Shown here piece by piece: positions 1 through 7,583 of a stretch of DNA of 64,000 nt. The first letter of the stretch is position 1; the number at the start of each line of letters is the position of its first letter. The stretch covers positions 1-64,000 of the forward strand of contig JABDKG010000099.1 of the NCBI GenBank assembly GCA_013002305.1, given 5' to 3'. Source of the DNA: Hellea sp. (GTDB taxonomy: Bacteria > Pseudomonadota > Alphaproteobacteria > Caulobacterales > Maricaulaceae). Under the pieces are notes generated by a model, which was not told the origin of the DNA, did not search any database, and saw only the letters and a program-made list of their open reading frames with translations. Made by a program: the position numbers and the translations under genes.

Positions 1-112
1 TCAATCGAAACAGACGTTTCCTGTGCATCGTCTTGATACAATAAGAGGCATAAAATTTGATTAAGTGAGAGTTGACTGTTTATTAAGCATAATCGCCCTG
101 ATAAGGGGCGCT

Positions 113-1405
113 ATGACACAGGATAAATCCCGCCAGAAACCAAATGCAAGATTGATCGCTGTCAAGGCGTTGACCCGGATTGAGGAAAATCAAGAGCTTC
201 TGGAATCTGCTATTGAGCGCGATCCGGAATATAATTCCCTGGAAACTCGCGACCGGGCATTTATTCGTATGTTGGTGAGTTCCTATTTCCGCTCAAAGGG
301 ACAAATTGATCAGATTCTGAACGGCTTTGTTGATCGAGAGCCGCCAAAATTCGTCTTGAATGCGCTAAGAATAGGCGCTGTTCAAATATTGGTTCTTGGG
401 ACTGCGGATCATGCCGCTGTTGGCGAAACTGTGACGCTGGTGAAAAATCACAAAAAATATGTCAAATTTGCGGGGCTGGTAAATGCCGTGTTGCGCCGGA
501 CGATCCGCGAAGGAAAAGCCGCCATGGGCGCGATCCCGCCGCGTGAGAATATTCCGGCTTGGATATATAAGAGCTGGGAACGCGCATATGGCCGCGCCGC
601 CGCCCGGCAAATGGCAACCCAGCTGCAAAAAACACCGCCGCTCGATTTGACCGTCAAATCAGACCCGCAGGGCTGGGCTGAAAAACTTGGCGGTGAGGTC
701 ATGTTCGGAAATACGATCAGACTGCCCAAGGCGGGGCAGTTGATGGAGCTGGCAGGCTATGATAGCGGCGATTGGTGGGTGCAGGATCTGGCCTCTAGCT
801 TGCCGGTGCAAAGCCTTGGCAATATTGAAGGTAAATTGGTGCTGGATATGTGCGCAGCGCCGGGCGGAAAAACTCTACAATTAGTCGCCGGCGGAGCCGA
901 GGTCGTTGCGCTTGATCGATCCGGCCGCAGAATTGATATCTTAAAAGACAATCTCGCCCGCACGCAGCTATCAGCGGAAATAGTCGTCGCGGATGCGCTA
1001 AGTTGGGACGATGAACGCCGCTTCGATATTGTGCTCTTAGACGCGCCGTGTAGTGCCACAGGCACCTATCGGCGCCATCCGGATGTCTTATACGGAAAGA
1101 CGGCCAAACAATTGGGGCAATTGCAGAGACTACAAGCCAGTCTATTGGAAATAGCAGTAGAAAAATTGCGTCCGGGCGGAATATTAGTGTACTGTACCTG
1201 TTCCTTACAGGTGGAGGAAGGTGAAGAACAGATGAATCGTTTCTTGCAAAAGCAGAGTGATTTTGATCTGATTCGTTTTTCAGAAGAAAAATGGTGCGAG
1301 TTTGGGAACTCAGGCGGGTATTTGCGGCTTTTACCACACCATTTAAGGGAAAATGGTGGTCTGGACGGCTTCTTTATAGCCAAGTTCAGTCGAAAGACAG
1401 AGTGA
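113..1405 (+). CDS. rsmB: RsmB-type 16S rRNA (cytosine-5) methyltransferase
   Basis: Predicted SAM-dependent m5C methyltransferase of the RsmB/NOP2/Sun family acting on 16S rRNA in the cytoplasm. The N-terminal ~150 residues look like the NusB-type RNA-binding domain of this family. The catalytic domain has the SAM loop VLDMCAAPGGKT, motif IV DAPCSATGTYRRHPDV with the release cysteine, and motif VI with the nucleophile cysteine in YCTCSLQ. An in-frame GTG lies at 65, but I chose ATG 113 because AAGGGG sits six bases before it and the family begins close to this point. The product is 430 residues, normal for RsmB. It stands alone; the next gene downstream is an unrelated lipoprotein. The family call is firm; the exact rRNA position methylated is inferred from the family. 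Confidence 0.9.
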   Translation: MTQDKSRQKPNARLIAVKALTRIEENQELLESAIERDPEYNSLETRDRAFIRMLVSSYFRSKGQIDQILNGFVDREPPKFVLNALRIGAVQILVLGTADHAAVGETVTLVKNHKKYVKFAGLVNAVLRRTIREGKAAMGAIPPRENIPAWIYKSWERAYGRAAARQMATQLQKTPPLDLTVKSDPQGWAEKLGGEVMFGNTIRLPKAGQLMELAGYDSGDWWVQDLASSLPVQSLGNIEGKLVLDMCAAPGGKTLQLVAGGAEVVALDRSGRRIDILKDNLARTQLSAEIVVADALSWDDERRFDIVLLDAPCSATGTYRRHPDVLYGKTAKQLGQLQRLQASLLEIAVEKLRPGGILVYCTCSLQVEEGEEQMNRFLQKQSDFDLIRFSEEKWCEFGNSGGYLRLLPHHLRENGGLDGFFIAKFSRKTE

Positions 1406-1485
1406 ACGTAAACACAAACTTCATGTTTATTTGGTCTATAAGTTGCAGAAAAGGACATCAAATGTTTCAAAATGGGAGGCCTAGT

Positions 1486-2265
1486 ATGGGCACGAATAAC
1501 TTAATACGAAACGGCGCAATTGCCGCAATGGGTATCGCCGGTCTAACTCTTTCCGCTTGCGCAAGTAGTGGTCAGACAAGTGATCGATATGGCGGAATTT
1601 CCGAATATGAAAGTGGTGCAAGCTGCGATTCCTACCGTTATGGTAGCAGTGGTTGTGAAGCTGTTATGGTTCAGCCCGCGCCAATGCCAGCGTACTCAAC
1701 CGGCGTGGTTTACGCGGATTGTTCACAATTTAGCGGCATGAATTGCGGTACAGCGGCTCCAATGCCCGCGCCAGCTCCAATGCCTGCGCCAGCACCGACG
1801 ACTTATCCGATGACAACATATCCAGCGACGGTTCAGTCCTCGGGGACTATGTCTATGGGAACTATTGATTGCCCTGCCGGAACAACGGCTCAATCTGACG
1901 GGACCTGTATGCAGACATCCAGCTCTTACAGCTCAGGGTCTTCTTCATCATATTCATCAGGGTCAACCAGCTCCTATTCCGGATCTTCTTATGCGTCCGG
2001 CGGAACAGTGGACTGCCCTGCCGGTACAACCGCTCAATCTGATGGCACCTGCATGCAGACGGGTTCATCATATTCTAGCGGATCGACCTATTCTTCAGGT
2101 TCCAGCTATTCATCCGGTTCAATCGCGAGCACAGGCCCAGTTATCTGTCCAGCGGGCACGACTATGCAGCCGGACGGAACTTGCATGCAAGGCGCCTCAT
2201 CAACGGGCGGCTACAGCTCAACGGGTTCTTATTCTTCAACTGATTATTTGCCAATTCGCAAATAG
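1486..2265 (+). CDS. Low-complexity lipoprotein with three Cys-pair repeats
   Basis: Unrecognised secreted lipoprotein of 259 residues. The N-terminus has a hydrophobic segment ending in the lipobox LSAC, so it should be lipidated at the cysteine and anchored in a membrane, probably the outer one. The mature part has a Met-Pro-Ala-rich stretch (APMPAPAPMPAPAP) and then three copies of a cysteine-pair unit of the form CPAGTTxQxDGTCMQ, separated by linkers made almost only of Ser, Gly and Tyr. The third copy is more diverged (IC, TTMQPDGTC). ATG 1486 is preferred because GGGAGG lies six bases upstream and the signal peptide begins there; ATG 1462, also with a Shine-Dalgarno-like AAGGA, would add eight residues. 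A strong terminator follows. The cysteine pairs suggest small disulfide loops; no function can be assigned. Confidence 0.8.
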   Translation: MGTNNLIRNGAIAAMGIAGLTLSACASSGQTSDRYGGISEYESGASCDSYRYGSSGCEAVMVQPAPMPAYSTGVVYADCSQFSGMNCGTAAPMPAPAPMPAPAPTTYPMTTYPATVQSSGTMSMGTIDCPAGTTAQSDGTCMQTSSSYSSGSSSSYSSGSTSSYSGSSYASGGTVDCPAGTTAQSDGTCMQTGSSYSSGSTYSSGSSYSSGSIASTGPVICPAGTTMQPDGTCMQGASSTGGYSSTGSYSSTDYLPIRK

Positions 2266-2290
2266 GTCGTTTGACAGAAATGAAATTACG

Positions 2291-2318
2291 CCGCGCCCTT
2301 TGAGGCGCGGTTTTTTTT
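2291..2318 (+). terminator. Rho-independent terminator after the Cys-repeat lipoprotein
   Basis: A perfect seven-base-pair stem (CCGCGCC / GGCGCGG) around a six-base loop is followed directly by eight T residues. It lies 25 bases after the lipoprotein stop codon and only 14 bases before the next start codon, so the VOC gene must use a promoter overlapping this region or depend on read-through. Confidence 0.9.
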
Positions 2319-2331
2319 ATGGGCTATATGA

Positions 2332-2760
2332 ATGACGAAAACTAAGTTTCCGCCTCTCAAAGACTTTAAACCATTTCTGGGATATAGCCCTGAAAACTTT
2401 GAAGCCGCCAAGCAATTTTACCGCGATATCGGGTTCAAGTCCTATTGGGAGAACGACAATGTTTGCGCCTTTGATACTGGGATCGGACAGCGGTTTTTGG
2501 TGACACTTCATTACGGGCTAGAGCGGGACAGCGCCGGCATGCTCCAACTTTGGGTCGATAGTGTTGATGACTGGCAAAAACATCTCGCCAAGCTTGACCT
2601 TCCGCAGAAATTTGAGGGCGTTAAAGTCGCCGAACCCACCATCACAGAATGGGGCTGGCGCATATTATATGTGTGGGATCCAGGCGGGTATCTGCTCCAC
2701 ATTGGAGAGCCATATTCGCCGGAAAATATCGAGTTTTTTGAGAGTTTGGATTTAGCCTAA
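2332..2760 (+). CDS. VOC-family (glyoxalase/bleomycin-resistance fold) protein
   Basis: A 142-residue protein with the single-module vicinal-oxygen-chelate pattern: an N-terminal beta-alpha-beta unit (GYSPENFEAAKQFYRDIGF), a central beta segment around MLQLWVDSVDDW, and a C-terminal strand with VWDPGGYLLHIGEP, where the His and Glu fit metal or substrate ligands of the fold. The substrate cannot be told from sequence; relatives include glyoxalase I, antibiotic-binding and dioxygenase-like proteins. No clear Shine-Dalgarno is visible before ATG 2332. Its last nine bases overlap the end of a possible convergent small gene. Confidence 0.75.
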   Translation: MTKTKFPPLKDFKPFLGYSPENFEAAKQFYRDIGFKSYWENDNVCAFDTGIGQRFLVTLHYGLERDSAGMLQLWVDSVDDWQKHLAKLDLPQKFEGVKVAEPTITEWGWRILYVWDPGGYLLHIGEPYSPENIEFFESLDLA

Positions 2761-2991
2761 TTGGGTGTTGAGCTGCCTCAGCTCATGTACAGCCGCTTCG
2801 TGCAATTCTTTTAAACGGGTCCACTCGCCATTATCCAGATCGTGCCATAAATTCAGCTTCATCTGCGTAAATTTTATACGCCATTCCAAATCGGCAATTC
2901 TCTTGTTCGCGGGGCGCTGCAGGCTTGCCAATGTGTAAGTTTCGACGGCAGATGTGCCGCTTCGGGTTTGACTATTGTGGGCATTCGCCAT
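2752..2991 (-). CDS. Possible small coiled-coil hypothetical protein
   Basis: A 79-residue open frame on the minus strand, read from the ATG at 2991 (an in-frame start further out at 3033 would overlap the plus-strand ORF more). The C-terminal two thirds is a charged, probably helical segment (RIADLEWRIKFTQMKLNLW, then NGEWTRLKELHEAAVHELRQ), which looks like real protein rather than antisense noise. It converges with the VOC gene with a nine-base overlap. I do not recognise a family and there is no neighbour that suggests a role. Confidence 0.4.
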   Translation of the reverse strand: MANAHNSQTRSGTSAVETYTLASLQRPANKRIADLEWRIKFTQMKLNLWHDLDNGEWTRLKELHEAAVHELRQLNTQLG

Positions 2992-2997
2992 GAGATC

Positions 2998-3171
2998 GTG
3001 CTCCAAATAAAGCTGGACCATTCCAGCTTGCAATCTCTTGTCGCAAAACTCGTGCCAGAATATGATGCAGACTCAATTTTAGCCTGTTACGAACGTTTCT
3101 TCACCAAAGTAACCCCCAACGACGCCGCCGAGTTGACAATTGATCAAATCGATCTCATCGTTTTCGTTTAG
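2998..3171 (+). CDS. Possible small hypothetical protein upstream of serine hydrolase
   Basis: A 57-residue frame starting at GTG 2998 and ending 17 bases before the serine hydrolase start, with which it could be co-transcribed. The sequence (SLVAKLVPEYDADSILAC, then FFTKVTPNDAAELTIDQIDL) is balanced and acidic, unlike random antisense translation. It is divergent from the small minus-strand frame starting at 2991. No family is recognised and the start is uncertain. Confidence 0.35.
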   Translation: MLQIKLDHSSLQSLVAKLVPEYDADSILACYERFFTKVTPNDAAELTIDQIDLIVFV

Positions 3172-3188
3172 AGGTGAGAGGCTTCAAG

Positions 3189-4376
3189 ATGATAAGAAAA
3201 GCTGGCTTGTTTTTAGCCGCGTTGACGGTCTTAATGCTTGGTTTTCTACAGTTAACCTACGGGTTAGGATACATTGCCCGGGTTTACATAAAACAAGATG
3301 CCAACTTTGATGATTTTTACTGGAAGCCGAGTGTGTCAATTTACGCGCCGACTCCGAGAAAGTTGAGGCCCGCTAATTTTGATATAGAGGGCGTAGAAAA
3401 GGCCTTTGAAGCCGATGCAAACATAATCGATTTACATGATTTTCTTGAAAAGTCGGGTACAACCGCATTTATAGTTATAAAAGACGGTGTTCAAATTTAT
3501 GAATCACATTTTCGTTTACATGAGCCAGGGGAGGCCGTGGCAACGTTTTCAGTCTCCAAATCGGCTTTTTCAATTGTATTGGGACGCGCCATAGAGGCCG
3601 GATTGATTGAGGATATTGATCAGCCAATCACGCACTATCTGCCGGAATTGGAGGCGCGCAATTCAGAGTTTTCAAATATTACGCTGGCGCATTTAATCGA
3701 TATGCGGTCAGGAATCGAGTATGATAAAAGTACGACGTTTCCCTTTTATAATCAGGATGAGCCGCTTGTTTATTACGCCGATGACTTGCGAAAAAATGTA
3801 TTGAAATATCCAGAGATAATGGAACCGCCGGGAAATTTTCTTTATAATAATTATAATCCGAATATGCTGGGTTTGGCGTTGGAACGATCGTCAGGAAAAT
3901 CGCTGCCTGATTTACTACAAGAAGAGCTCTGGTCACAATTTGGTGCAGACTATGATGCCATTTGGTCGACTGATTATAACGGTTTTCCGCTCTTAGAAAG
4001 CGGCCTCGTTGCCGCACCGATTGACCTTGCTTGGTTTGGTCAGGCCATGCTTGATAGCGCAAATCCGGACACCATCGACCCTTTTATCAACCAGGAATGG
4101 TATGAACGGTCAACGCAGTTTACGTCCGAGAGTAATTTCGACGCTTATGACGGCCGTCAGTGGGCATATAAAAACGGATGGTGGTTAATATTGCGTCCAG
4201 ACGGTCCGCCAGACTATGCGGCGATAGGACGGTTTGGACAGTTCATCTATGTTTCACCTCGCAACAATGTCGTATTAGTTCGAACGGGTATCGACACAAT
4301 TGGCCTTGGAGATGGTGATTTCACATCTGCCTTTTACGCCGCATCCGATCGGTTATCTAATCGATCGGGTCATTAA
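3189..4376 (+). CDS. Serine hydrolase of the beta-lactamase/class C family
   Basis: Predicted exported or membrane-anchored serine hydrolase (396 residues). The N-terminus is one hydrophobic segment (LFLAALTVLMLGFLQLTYG) that may be a signal anchor. The catalytic SxxK tetrad is seen in TFSVSKSAFS (about residue 125) and a YxN-type motif in FLYNNYNPNMLG (about residue 220), both standard for the AmpC/esterase EstB-like beta-lactamase fold. The third motif is less clear. Proteins of this group are esterases, peptidases or amidases more often than true beta-lactamases, so no resistance role is implied. ATG 3189 is chosen over GTG 3174 because AGAGG precedes it by seven bases. It converges on ccmH with a two-base gap. 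Confidence 0.8.
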   Translation: MIRKAGLFLAALTVLMLGFLQLTYGLGYIARVYIKQDANFDDFYWKPSVSIYAPTPRKLRPANFDIEGVEKAFEADANIIDLHDFLEKSGTTAFIVIKDGVQIYESHFRLHEPGEAVATFSVSKSAFSIVLGRAIEAGLIEDIDQPITHYLPELEARNSEFSNITLAHLIDMRSGIEYDKSTTFPFYNQDEPLVYYADDLRKNVLKYPEIMEPPGNFLYNNYNPNMLGLALERSSGKSLPDLLQEELWSQFGADYDAIWSTDYNGFPLLESGLVAAPIDLAWFGQAMLDSANPDTIDPFINQEWYERSTQFTSESNFDAYDGRQWAYKNGWWLILRPDGPPDYAAIGRFGQFIYVSPRNNVVLVRTGIDTIGLGDGDFTSAFYAASDRLSNRSGH

Positions 4377-4378
4377 AC

Positions 4379-4789
4379 TTATGCCTGTTTACCCGACTGT
4401 CGTTTCGCCGCGCGCCAGAACCAGATAAATGCCAGAAACAGCAGAAGAAACGGCAGGGCCCATAAGAAGTAAGTTTGAGGCTTAAACGGCGGCGTTAACA
4501 GCACAAAATCGCCATAACGGCTCTGCATATAGTCGAGCACTTGCTGGTTGCTGGCACCGTCTCTGATCTTGGCCCGAACGATTGTGCGCATATCCTCGGC
4601 CATGGCGACGTCGGATTCTTCAATCGACAGATTTCGGCATACCACGCAGCGCAATTGACGCCCGACCTCGCGGGCGCGCTGCTCGACCACTTCTTCGCTG
4701 ATTTGAGGAGCGTCCTGCGCGCTTATCACGGGCGTCAGGGCGAATGCGGCGAACAACACGCTCAGCATTATCAGGGTTTGCCGTATCAT
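4379..4789 (-). CDS. ccmH: Cytochrome c maturation protein CcmH (haem lyase thioredox subunit)
   Basis: Short CcmH/CcmL-type protein of 136 residues. A signal peptide (ending ISAQ) is followed by the redox motif LRCVVCRNLSIEES, the CxxC that reduces the apocytochrome haem-binding cysteines, then the conserved VRAKIRDGASNQQVLDYM segment and one C-terminal membrane anchor. It acts in the periplasm with CcmG and CcmF to attach haem to c-type cytochromes. Its ATG overlaps the ccmG stop codon by four bases, so the three genes are translationally coupled. No ccmI-like TPR extension or gene follows. Confidence 0.92.
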   Translation of the reverse strand: MIRQTLIMLSVLFAAFALTPVISAQDAPQISEEVVEQRAREVGRQLRCVVCRNLSIEESDVAMAEDMRTIVRAKIRDGASNQQVLDYMQSRYGDFVLLTPPFKPQTYFLWALPFLLLFLAFIWFWRAAKRQSGKQA

Positions 4790-5325
4790 GTTTCGCCCTC
4801 CAATAATTCGATCAAAGGCAGAAAATCGCGCTTCCAGATGTCCGGCGTCATTACGCCGACATGTTTTAACCGAATACGACCTTTTTTGTCGATCAGGTAA
4901 TTTTCGGGCGCGCCGGTGACGCCGATGCCGACGGCCAGTTCGCTGATTTCGTCAAATAGGATAATATCATAAGGATCGCCATGTTTATCCAGCCACGCCC
5001 GGCCTTTGGCGCGCTTATCGCGCCAATTCATACCGACCATTTGGACCCGGCCCTGCTGGCTGATCTTCATCAAAACCGGATGCTCGACGACGCAGGCGAC
5101 ACACCAAGATCCAAAAACATTGACCAAGCTAACCCGGCCTTCCAAAATGGTCTGATCGACCGTTTGATCAGGATTATCGAGCGTCGTCAAAATAAATTCA
5201 GGAAATGGTTCATCAATTAGGTTTGAGGGCAGTTTGTCATCCTTGTTAAAAAATAAGACCGCGGCAAGACCAATGGCCAAAAGACCAAACAGGATTAACG
5301 GAAGAAAGGATCTGAGCCGGTTCAT
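4786..5325 (-). CDS. ccmG: Thiol:disulfide interchange protein CcmG/DsbE
   Basis: Membrane-anchored periplasmic thioredoxin of the DsbE/CcmG family, 179 residues. One N-terminal transmembrane helix (LPLILFGLLAIGLAAVLFF) precedes a thioredoxin fold with the active site GSWCVACVVEHP. The later GVTGAPENYLIDKKGRI strand carries the family's cis-proline equivalent region. It supplies reducing power for CcmH and apocytochrome. It overlaps both ccmF and ccmH by four bases. Confidence 0.92.
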   Translation of the reverse strand: MNRLRSFLPLILFGLLAIGLAAVLFFNKDDKLPSNLIDEPFPEFILTTLDNPDQTVDQTILEGRVSLVNVFGSWCVACVVEHPVLMKISQQGRVQMVGMNWRDKRAKGRAWLDKHGDPYDIILFDEISELAVGIGVTGAPENYLIDKKGRIRLKHVGVMTPDIWKRDFLPLIELLEGET

Positions 5326-7256
5326 GACATCACCGCTTCCGTCTCATCTCGCAGCCGCAGCCGCCGATCCGCGAGCGAAATAAATCCGGCGAGCGCAATC
5401 ATAAGCCCGCCAATCCATATCCACACAATCATCGGGTGATGATAAACCCGCATAACCCAGCCATTTTCAGTTTTATCATTGATCGCTGCAAATATTGTGT
5501 CTTTGATTTTAAAATCCAAACCGGCTTCGGACGTCCACATTTGGCGAGCCGGATAATAACGCCGCTCTGAAAATAATGGATCCAGCGCATGGCCGTTTTT
5601 AGAAACGTCTATCCGAGCCCGGATAAAGGCATAATTATCGCGCTGAGATTCTGTGACATCGGTCAGAGTAAACTCATAGGCTCCCAGTTCAATGGTCTCG
5701 CCAATTTGTACCCTGTCAGCTTTGTCAGCGCCCCAGACAACCATCACCGTGATCGCCATGGTCACAACTGCTAGCCCTAAATGGCCAAATACAAATCCCC
5801 AAAACGCTGCCGTTTGCTGTTTGATCTGTTGCCGGCGGTTCCGGATAGCCAGCAAAACTCCAATTGCCAAATATCCTGCAAGCCCCAATCCTAAAGCTGC
5901 AAAAAACGACTTTCCGAAAATTGCTGCGAGTAAAACGATTGCCATAGCTGGCAGAAGCAGACGCGGCAAAATAGTTTTCAGCCTCGGCCATTTGTCTCGT
6001 TCCCATTTTAATAGCGGGCCAAATCCCATCACCAGGATCAAGAGGCTCATAATGGGGATAAAGGTCATGTTAAAATAACCTTCGCCATTGGAGCCCATCC
6101 GGTAATTAAAGACGGCCTCGACAAATACCGGATAAAAAGTCCCGAGAAAGACGGTCGCCGTTGCGACCACGAGCAGCAGATTATTGATAACCAATGCACC
6201 GCTACGGGAAACGGGCTCAAACTGATTTTGGGAGCGTAATTCTTTCGCCCGCAGGCCGTAAAGCCACAGCGCCGCGCCCGTATAAATCGCTAGTAGCACC
6301 AACAAATAGAGGCCTCGTTTTGGATCTTCGGCAAATGTATGGACTGACATTAATAGGCCAGATCGCACCACGAATGTCCCGATCAGGCTCAGCGAAAATG
6401 TCGTTATGGCGAGCAAAACCGTCCAGCTCGGCAATGTGTGCCGCGTTCCCAGGACTGATATGGAATGGAGCAGGGCGGTCCCCGCGAGCCAGGGCATAAA
6501 GGAGACATTTTCGACCGGATCCCACATCCACCAGCCGCCCCAGCCCAGCTCATAATAGGCCCAGAGACTGCCCAGCGTAATGCCGATGGTCATAAAGCTC
6601 CACGCCAGCAGCACCCAAGGGCGCAGCCATCTGGCCCAGATGGCGTCAACCTTGCCTTCTATCAGAGCGGCACAGGCAAAAGAGAAGCTCAGCGAAAATC
6701 CGACATAGCCCAAATATAGAAATGGCGGATGAAAGGCGAGACCCGGGTCCTGCAAAAGCGGATTAAGGCCGAGGCCTTCCTGCGGCATCGGGCTGATCCG
6801 TTCAAACGGATTGGAAGTGAAAAGGACAAAGCCCAAAAATCCGGCACATAAAAGCCCTTGTATGCCAATCGCGCGGGCTTTGAGACTGTCCGGTAATGCT
6901 TTACCAAAAATCGGCACCATCGCCCCGTAAATCGCTAAAATTAGCACCCACAGGAGGATCGAGCCCTCATGGTTGGCCCAAACGCCGGTAATTTTATACA
7001 GGAGCGGCTTGGCCGTATGGGAATGATCCGCGGCGAGCAGAACGGAAAAATCCGATGTAACAAAGGCTGTTGTCAAAAGCGCGAACGCACCGATCAGGGC
7101 CAAGGCCTGCAAAATCGCCGCTCGGCTCCCAAATGCCATTAGCGCCTTATCTTTCTGATGCGCCCCCCAGAGCGGCAAAACCGTCTGGAAAACCGCAATG
7201 ATCAACGCGCTGATCAGGAGAATATGACCGAGTTCGGCAATCATGGCGCCAGTCAT
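5322..7256 (-). CDS. ccmF: Cytochrome c haem lyase subunit CcmF
   Basis: Large multi-pass inner-membrane protein (644 residues) that transfers haem from CcmE to apocytochrome c. The diagnostic WWD haem-handling motif is present as GWGGWWMWDPVENVSFMPW at about residues 235-255, with conserved histidines nearby (FHPPFLYLGYVG, ALLHS). Length is typical. The start is uncertain: ATG 7256 and ATG 7244 are both possible and neither has a clear Shine-Dalgarno. It opens a ccmF-ccmG-ccmH operon; ccmE, which usually precedes ccmF, is not here, since tRNA-Leu lies immediately upstream on the other strand. Confidence 0.93.
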   Translation of the reverse strand: MTGAMIAELGHILLISALIIAVFQTVLPLWGAHQKDKALMAFGSRAAILQALALIGAFALLTTAFVTSDFSVLLAADHSHTAKPLLYKITGVWANHEGSILLWVLILAIYGAMVPIFGKALPDSLKARAIGIQGLLCAGFLGFVLFTSNPFERISPMPQEGLGLNPLLQDPGLAFHPPFLYLGYVGFSLSFSFACAALIEGKVDAIWARWLRPWVLLAWSFMTIGITLGSLWAYYELGWGGWWMWDPVENVSFMPWLAGTALLHSISVLGTRHTLPSWTVLLAITTFSLSLIGTFVVRSGLLMSVHTFAEDPKRGLYLLVLLAIYTGAALWLYGLRAKELRSQNQFEPVSRSGALVINNLLLVVATATVFLGTFYPVFVEAVFNYRMGSNGEGYFNMTFIPIMSLLILVMGFGPLLKWERDKWPRLKTILPRLLLPAMAIVLLAAIFGKSFFAALGLGLAGYLAIGVLLAIRNRRQQIKQQTAAFWGFVFGHLGLAVVTMAITVMVVWGADKADRVQIGETIELGAYEFTLTDVTESQRDNYAFIRARIDVSKNGHALDPLFSERRYYPARQMWTSEAGLDFKIKDTIFAAINDKTENGWVMRVYHHPMIVWIWIGGLMIALAGFISLADRRLRLRDETEAVMS

Positions 7257-7386
7257 ACGATAATGCAGATTTTGCGCAAGAGCCGAGGCGTCGCAGCTTG
7301 GCCGTCAGTTTGCGCTCCGCCATTGTTGACGGGCTTGCCGCTTTCCCATATAGAGCGCGCCTTGCCGAGAGGCAGTTTGGTCATCA

Positions 7387-7473
7387 GCCCTGGTGGCGGA
7401 ATTGGTAGACGCGCTAGCTTCAGGTGCTAGTTTCTGTATGGAAGTGGAAGTTCGAGTCTTCTCCAGGGCACCA
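7387..7473 (+). tRNA. tRNA-Leu (anticodon CAG)
   Basis: An 87-base class II tRNA with acceptor stem GCCCTGG / CCAGGGC, D-arm with GGCGGAATTGGTAGACGC, anticodon stem CTAGC / GCTAG closing the loop TTCAGGT (anticodon CAG at 7421-7423), a long variable arm, T-loop TTCGAGT and encoded CCA at 7471-7473. The direct repeat that bounds the following 8.9-kb segment begins in its last bases. Confidence 0.97.
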
Positions 7474-7505
7474 AACCACCGTTTTACTCCATCCGATATA
7501 GTCCA
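7468..7505 (+). repeat. Left copy of a 38-bp direct repeat (putative attachment site)
   Basis: This segment starts in the last two acceptor bases of tRNA-Leu and continues past its CCA. It matches 16387-16424 at 33 of 38 positions without gaps and in the same orientation; mismatches are at 7471, 7475, 7480, 7490 and 7491. The longest shared block is TCCGATATAGTCCA. The position at a tRNA 3' end is typical for a site-specific recombinase target. Confidence 0.6.
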
Positions 7506-7528
7506 AAAACCCTTGTAATATATGGGTT
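7505..7528 (-). terminator. Weak possible terminator of the giant surface-protein gene
   Basis: On the minus strand AACCC pairs with GGGTT across an 11-base loop and is followed by a short T run. The stem is short and the T run brief. It is placed about 55 bases beyond the giant gene's stop codon. Confidence 0.3.
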
Positions 7529-7583
7529 GATTATGACTTTCGTCTAAAAACATCCAATTGTGTGACGGTCGATCCCGCGCGAT

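Noticed and set aside
795-1337. 180-codon minus-strand frame within rsmB
   Set aside because: Antisense to conserved methyltransferase motifs, no ribosome site, low-complexity Arg/Leu composition.
3189-4376. Serine hydrolase considered as an antibiotic-resistance beta-lactamase
   Set aside because: The SxxK fold is shared by esterases and peptidases; no third-motif match or context supports a resistance role.
7158-7430. 90-codon frame running into tRNA-Leu
   Set aside because: Antisense to the ccmF start and ends inside the tRNA gene.
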